Shown here: piece after piece, positions 6,510 through 8,438 of the stretch | Layout: each line of letters begins with the position of its first letter | Numbering within the stretch: the first letter of the stretch is position 1 | Assembly: GCA_032251045.1 (NCBI GenBank) | Contig: JAVVEW010000075.1 | Coordinates: 1 to 8,438 of the forward strand | Reading direction: 5' to 3' | From: JAVVEW01 sp032251045 | GTDB taxonomy: Bacteria > Pseudomonadota > Gammaproteobacteria > Methylococcales > Methylomonadaceae | DNA length: 8,438 nt | Notes under the pieces: model-generated | The model's input: only the letters and a program-made list of their open reading frames with translations | What the model was told of the DNA's origin: nothing | Databases searched by the model: none | Position numbers and translations under genes: made by a program

Positions 6510-7283
6510 TCAGCTTTGCTTGCGCTGTTCTAACCCTTCTAGTAGCCGCTGTAACGCTTCAGGACTTAAGTGATCGGCAATTTCATCAGGGGAAAGATCT
6601 TTGAGTCTTTCATCCGGTGAATAACGCTGGAGCACTTCATCCGGGCTGAGCATGTTTAAATGGTCGGCAACAAATTCTTTGGCAAATTGTTCAAAAGTGT
6701 AAGCTATATCGGGAAACTCCAGTTGGTATGCTTCTACAATCCGGCGGATAACCGCAGTACCTTGTTCTTGACGATGCGGATGGTAACGCCGACAGGCGAG
6801 CTCCACCTGTTGACGTTGATGGCTAAATAACTGCCAGACATCGTTTTTCGGTTCGAGACTCATGTGTGACAACACAATCACGCGAATAGTATCGCTGCCC
6901 CAATCCAGTTCATAAGTGCCTTCGGCAGGGCCTGGGCGTAAAAACGGTTTCAGATTTTGCGGGTAGCGATGGCATACCGCGTACAGCCCCAAATCATGTT
7001 GCGCAATCAGTTTGTTTTTAGGGCTGATTTGTTTGCGATAGTTCACATAATAGCCAATCAATTCTTTCACCGCCCAATCATTTAGCGATTCGTGGTGTGA
7101 TTTGAAGGTGATTAGATTGTGGGCTTTTAATGACTCCAAGCCATCGGGTAACGCATCAGCCTCGGGCCAGGCTTGATTTTTTTCTTGTTCAACGACGACC
7201 ACGTCTAAAAGCTGCGTTTGCCGAGAGACATCAACCTCGACTTCAACCCGATACGGGCTACCATAAAATCGGTCTTCAAGCAT
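6510..7283 (-). CDS. Uncharacterised Rpn/PD-(D/E)XK-like family protein with C-terminal nonapeptide repeats
   Basis: I cannot assign a function. The 257-aa reading frame contains EVEVDVSRQTQLLDVVVVEQ (about 13-33, acidic residues D27 and E32), a HNLITFKSHHESLNDW segment (55-70), GYYVNYRKQ (77-85) and RVIVLSHMSLEPKNDVWQLFS (124-144). This order recalls a family of presumed PD-(D/E)XK-fold proteins, often annotated as Rpn-like or hypothetical, that is multicopy in cyanobacteria and methanotrophs. If ITFKS is the (D/E)-x-K strand, threonine replaces the acid, so activity is doubtful. Residues 213-248 are four 9-residue repeats beginning SPDE or SPEA. The ATG at 7283 is the only long-frame start, but the related copy at 8102-8294 shows the ancestral start would be ATG 7359; a GGCG expansion at 7310-7321 puts that start out of frame. 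The gene may therefore be N-terminally damaged, or expressed by reinitiation. Confidence 0.65.
   Translation of the reverse strand: MLEDRFYGSPYRVEVEVDVSRQTQLLDVVVVEQEKNQAWPEADALPDGLESLKAHNLITFKSHHESLNDWAVKELIGYYVNYRKQISPKNKLIAQHDLGLYAVCHRYPQNLKPFLRPGPAEGTYELDWGSDTIRVIVLSHMSLEPKNDVWQLFSHQRQQVELACRRYHPHRQEQGTAVIRRIVEAYQLEFPDIAYTFEQFAKEFVADHLNMLSPDEVLQRYSPDERLKDLSPDEIADHLSPEALQRLLEGLEQRKQS
6540..6647 (-). repeat. Four tandem nonapeptide (27-bp) coding repeats
   Basis: Residues 213-248 of the uncharacterised protein divide into SPDEVLQRY, SPDERLKDL, SPDEIADHL and SPEALQRLL, a strict 9-residue period. Each unit starts with Ser-Pro-acidic and ends with a hydrophobic or aromatic residue, suggesting short helices capped by SPxE. 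At the DNA level the units are diverged, so recent slippage is not evident. Confidence 0.75.
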
Positions 7284-7359
7284 GAGGCCAAATAAGCGAT
7301 GCCATTGTTGGCGGGCGGGCGTTGGCCTGGTGGTTACCCGGTGTTTGAGTCGCTGTCAT
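7276..7359 (-). other. Displaced 27-codon leader ORF from frameshifted gene start
   Basis: From ATG 7359 the frame encodes MTATQTPGNHQANAR, matching the start of the right-hand copy except for one residue. It then leaves the conserved frame at the GGCG expansion and stops at TGA 7276-7278. That stop lies 8 bases inside the next usable frame, since ATG 7283 overlaps it. The overlap would allow a terminating ribosome to reinitiate on the long frame, but no Shine-Dalgarno is apparent. Confidence 0.5.
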
Positions 7360-7365
7360 ACGGCG

Positions 7366-7394
7366 AGTATAGCCAATGGTTACTCCGGTGAAAA
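7366..7394 (-). promoter_or_regulatory. Promoter of the uncharacterised gene, possibly giving a leaderless mRNA
   Basis: On the minus strand TTTTCA (7389-7394) and TATACT (7366-7371) are separated by exactly 17 bases. Only six bases (CGCCGT) lie between the -10 box and ATG 7359, so transcription would begin at or very near the A of the ATG. The arrangement is conserved in the right copy at 8301-8329, with one change in the spacer. Confidence 0.5.
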
Positions 7395-7449
7395 TAAGTA
7401 TTAAGTATGGCAAGGAGTGCTACTTATCCAGGCCCGACCTACTGCCATA

Positions 7450-7478
7450 TTGCTACATTTGTAGCGCAACGCTACAAT
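7450..7478 (+). promoter_or_regulatory. Promoter of the toxin-antitoxin operon
   Basis: A TTGCTA box (7450-7455) and a TACAAT box (7473-7478) stand 17 bases apart, a good sigma70-type match. Transcription would begin around 7485, about 20 bases before the antitoxin ATG. AAGGAG (7492-7497) is the ribosome binding site, 6 bases from ATG 7504. The promoter is almost completely covered by inverted half-sites. Confidence 0.65.
7452..7476. promoter_or_regulatory. Operator: three alternating GCTACA half-sites over the TA promoter
   Basis: GCTACA (7452-7457), TGTAGC (7460-7465) and GCTACA (7471-7476) alternate in orientation. The first pair is a perfect palindrome with a 2-base centre; the second pair extends to TGTAGCG/CGCTACA around CAA. 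They span the -35/-10 interval. Ribbon-helix-helix antitoxins normally repress their own operon through such repeats, so this is the likely autoregulatory site. Confidence 0.65.
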
Positions 7479-7503
7479 AATAACTTCACACAAGGAGAAG
7501 ATC

Positions 7504-7725
7504 ATGTCCACCGCAAGCATCAGGCTCGACCAAGCACTCGTAGAAAAAGCCTCAATCATGGCCAAAGCTTTTAGTAGAACAACGCCTAAGCAAATTGAGC
7601 ACTGGGCAAAAATCGGAGAAATGATGGAGGATAACCCCGACCTTCCCTACGAGTTCGTTAAGCAAGCCATCATTGCCCAAGCAGAAAAGGAAGCAGGTAA
7701 GCTTGAGGAATATACTTTTGGCTAA
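7504..7725 (+). CDS. ParD-like antitoxin of a type II toxin-antitoxin system
   Basis: A 73-aa protein with the look of the ParD-like antitoxin family. The N-terminal TASIRLDQALVEKASIMAKAF reads as a ribbon-helix-helix DNA-binding unit (strand SIRLD, then a helix), followed by SRTTPKQIEHWAKIGEMMEDNPDLP, a conserved block of this family. The acidic C-terminus (QAEKEAGKLEEYTFG) would bind and neutralise the toxin. The start is fixed by AAGGAG 6 bases upstream. It is likely to repress its own promoter through the half-sites at 7452-7476. The downstream toxin gene overlaps its last codons by 8 bases. The TA operon is visibly more AT-rich than the efflux genes, which suggests a separate origin. Confidence 0.87.
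   Translation: MSTASIRLDQALVEKASIMAKAFSRTTPKQIEHWAKIGEMMEDNPDLPYEFVKQAIIAQAEKEAGKLEEYTFG
7705..7710 (+). promoter_or_regulatory. Ribosome binding site inside the antitoxin gene supporting a TTG toxin start
   Basis: GAGGAA lies 7 bases before the TTG at 7718. It encodes the Glu-Glu of the antitoxin's C-terminus at the same time. No ATG or GTG is available in the toxin frame before residue 36, so a TTG start is required; of the candidates at 7673, 7703 and 7718 only the last gives both good spacing and a normal toxin N-terminus. Confidence 0.6.
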
Positions 7726-8008
7726 AGTAAACTGCGTTTTACAAACACCAAGCTTCAAAAAAGCGGTTAAAAAACTCCACGCAAATCAGAAAAATGACCT
7801 GGATAATGCGATCAAAGCCATCATGGAAGATCCTTTTATAGGGGAACTCAAAAAAGGAGACCTCTCATTTCTGCGTGTTCACAAGTTCAAGATGGTCAAG
7901 CAGCCCACTCTACTAGGTTATAGCTACCAAGATAGCATCATGACACTAGACCTCATGGCACTTGGTACCCATGAAAACTTTTACAGAGACATCAAAGTCT
8001 CTTACTGA
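7718..8008 (+). CDS. ParE-like/RelE-superfamily toxin of a type II toxin-antitoxin system
   Basis: A basic 96-aa protein starting at TTG 7718, overlapping the antitoxin by 8 bases. It shows the RelE/ParE layout: TPSFKKAVKKLHANQKNDLDNAIKAIMEDP (10-39, two N-terminal helices), GELKKGDLSFLRVHKFKM (42-59), TLLGYSY (64-70), a central strand IMTLDLMALG (74-83) and the family ending THENFYRDIK (84-93). It best fits the ParE-like toxin family that pairs with ParD-like antitoxins. Members of the superfamily either cleave mRNA on the ribosome (RelE) or inhibit gyrase (ParE); the sequence alone does not say which applies here. The gene appears complete and has no stop or frameshift. Palindromes without a T-tract follow it. 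Confidence 0.85.
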   Translation: MAKVNCVLQTPSFKKAVKKLHANQKNDLDNAIKAIMEDPFIGELKKGDLSFLRVHKFKMVKQPTLLGYSYQDSIMTLDLMALGTHENFYRDIKVSY

Positions 8009-8036
8009 TGTTGAGTCTAAAGCCAAAGCACACAGG

Positions 8037-8071
8037 CGGCCACGCAGTGGCCGTCCAACCGCCAACGGCGG
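8037..8071. repeat. Pair of hairpins after the TA operon
   Basis: CGGCCAC (8037-8043) and GTGGCCG (8047-8053) pair perfectly around GCA; CCGCC (8059-8063) and GGCGG (8067-8071) pair around AAC. They begin 29 bases after the toxin stop. There is no downstream T-run, so a standard intrinsic terminator is not supported, though they could mark the mRNA end or be part of a larger palindromic element spanning 8015-8089. Confidence 0.55.
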
Positions 8072-8101
8072 CGATGCGATTGGTTAGAGACCGACGCACC
8101 A

Positions 8102-8294
8102 CGGGCCAGGCTTGATTTTTTTCTTGTTCAACGACAACCACGTCTAAAAGCTGCGTTTGCCGCGAGACATCGACCTCGACTTCAACCCGATACGGGCTAC
8201 CATAAAATCGGTCTTCAAGTATGAGGCCAAATAAGCGATGCCGTTGTTGGCGGGCGTTGGCCTGGTGGTTACCCGGTGCTTGAGTCGCTGTCAT
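8102..8294 (-). pseudogene. Truncated second copy of the uncharacterised Rpn-like gene (5' end only)
   Basis: From ATG 8294 the frame reads MTATQAPGNHQANARQQRHRL and then the EDRFYGSPYRVEV and QLLDVVVVEQ blocks of the neighbouring gene, in frame thanks to (GGCG)2 at 8249-8256. Homology ends after NQAWP, about 64 codons in; beyond 8102 the frame runs to 7992 through unrelated sequence. The ITFKS, GYYVNYRKQ and nonapeptide-repeat parts are missing, so it is a gene fragment. Its value is in showing what the 5' end of the gene at 6510-7283 originally looked like. Confidence 0.75.
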
Positions 8295-8300
8295 ACGGCG

Positions 8301-8329
8301 AGTATAGCCAATGGTTACCCCGGTGAAAA
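8301..8329 (-). promoter_or_regulatory. Promoter of the truncated gene copy
   Basis: TTTTCA (8324-8329) and TATACT (8301-8306) with a 17-base spacer, six bases before ATG 8294, as in the left copy. It would now transcribe a truncated frame and run antisense into the TA operon. Confidence 0.45.
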
Positions 8330-8363
8330 TAAGTATTAAGTATGGCAAGGAATGCTACTTACG

Positions 8364-8407
8364 CTGAAAATCTTGGAAACGGAGCGCTAGCGAAGTGAAG
8401 ATTTTTA
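8364..8407. repeat. Inverted repeat with palindromic core at the right edge
   Basis: CTGAAAATCTT (8364-8374) and AAGATTTTTAG (8397-8407) are inverse complements at 10 of 11 positions and enclose the 8-base palindrome CGCTAGCG. It begins directly after the direct repeat ends. A GTAGCGCCGGGTG string near the window end (after 8415) could be the left half of another GTAG-headed REP-like element, cut by the boundary. No gene is visible in 8362-8438. Confidence 0.45.
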
Positions 8408-8438
8408 GTCCCCGATAGCCGTAGCGCCGGGTGTTTTG

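Larger units (their letters stand above)
7163..7426. repeat. Left copy of a 264/260-bp direct repeat flanking the TA operon
   Basis: This segment matches 8102-8361 with 8 substitutions and one 4-base indel, about 97% identity. It holds, on the minus strand, the promoter region, the ancestral start ATG 7359 and roughly the first 64 codons of the uncharacterised gene. The match ends abruptly at both edges: the base before 7163 is T against A at 8101, and the base after 7426 is T against C at 8362. The left copy has (GGCG)3 at 7310-7321 where the right has (GGCG)2. Confidence 0.9.
8102..8361. repeat. Right copy of the 264/260-bp direct repeat flanking the TA operon
   Basis: Same orientation as 7163-7426, with 8 substitutions and one fewer GGCG unit. 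The copies start 939 bases apart and enclose 675 bases (7427-8101) that hold the complete TA operon with its promoter, operator and downstream hairpins. Confidence 0.9.

Noticed and set aside
8037..8053. Intrinsic terminator for the TA operon
   Set aside because: The hairpin is strong but is followed by CCAACCGCC rather than a run of T.

Overview
The window looks like part of a gammaproteobacterial chromosome. The core genes are GC-rich, and several products (CusBA-type efflux, an MPPKGGC-type cytochrome c5, the uncharacterised 'FKS...GYYVNYRKQ' family, an IS1380-like remnant) most recall Methylococcales such as Methylomonas or Methylobacter. That placement comes from memory of these families, not from a search, and is tentative.

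Bases 1-957: a palindromic dispersed-repeat-like segment, then a secreted glutaminyl-peptide cyclotransferase (190-957). Bases 923-5180: an RND efflux pair, the membrane-fusion adaptor (CusB-like, 923-2050) and the inner-membrane pump (CusA-like, 2055-5180). The pump keeps all three methionines of the E. coli CusA Cu(I)/Ag(I) site at equivalent spacing, so it is best read as a copper/silver exporter. No outer-membrane channel (CusC), CusF chaperone or two-component regulator lies in the window. The cyclase, adaptor and pump overlap or nearly abut, so they probably form one transcript.

Bases 5181-6202: an intergenic stretch with two oppositely oriented REP-like palindromes, then two overlapping envelope genes: a signal-peptide-bearing, apparently catalytically dead thermonuclease(SNase)-fold protein (5362-5805) and a c5-type cytochrome c lipoprotein (5792-6202). 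Both are on the same strand as the efflux genes.

Bases 6203-8438 are an accessory, rearranged zone. It contains an IS1380-like transposase remnant with an in-frame stop (about 6206-6504, minus), an uncharacterised gene with nonapeptide repeats (6510-7283, minus), a ParD-like/ParE-like toxin-antitoxin operon (7504-8008, plus), and a truncated second copy of the start of the uncharacterised gene (8102-8294). The TA operon is bracketed by direct repeats of 264 and 260 bp, about 97% identical, which comprise promoter plus 5' end of the uncharacterised gene. The left copy carries an extra GGCG unit that shifts its N-terminus out of frame; the right copy keeps the frame but has lost the rest of the gene. 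Recombination between the copies could remove the TA operon and rebuild an intact gene. The TA promoter is overlain by three alternating half-sites that look like an autoregulatory operator.

I see no tRNA, rRNA, CRISPR array or complete insertion sequence.
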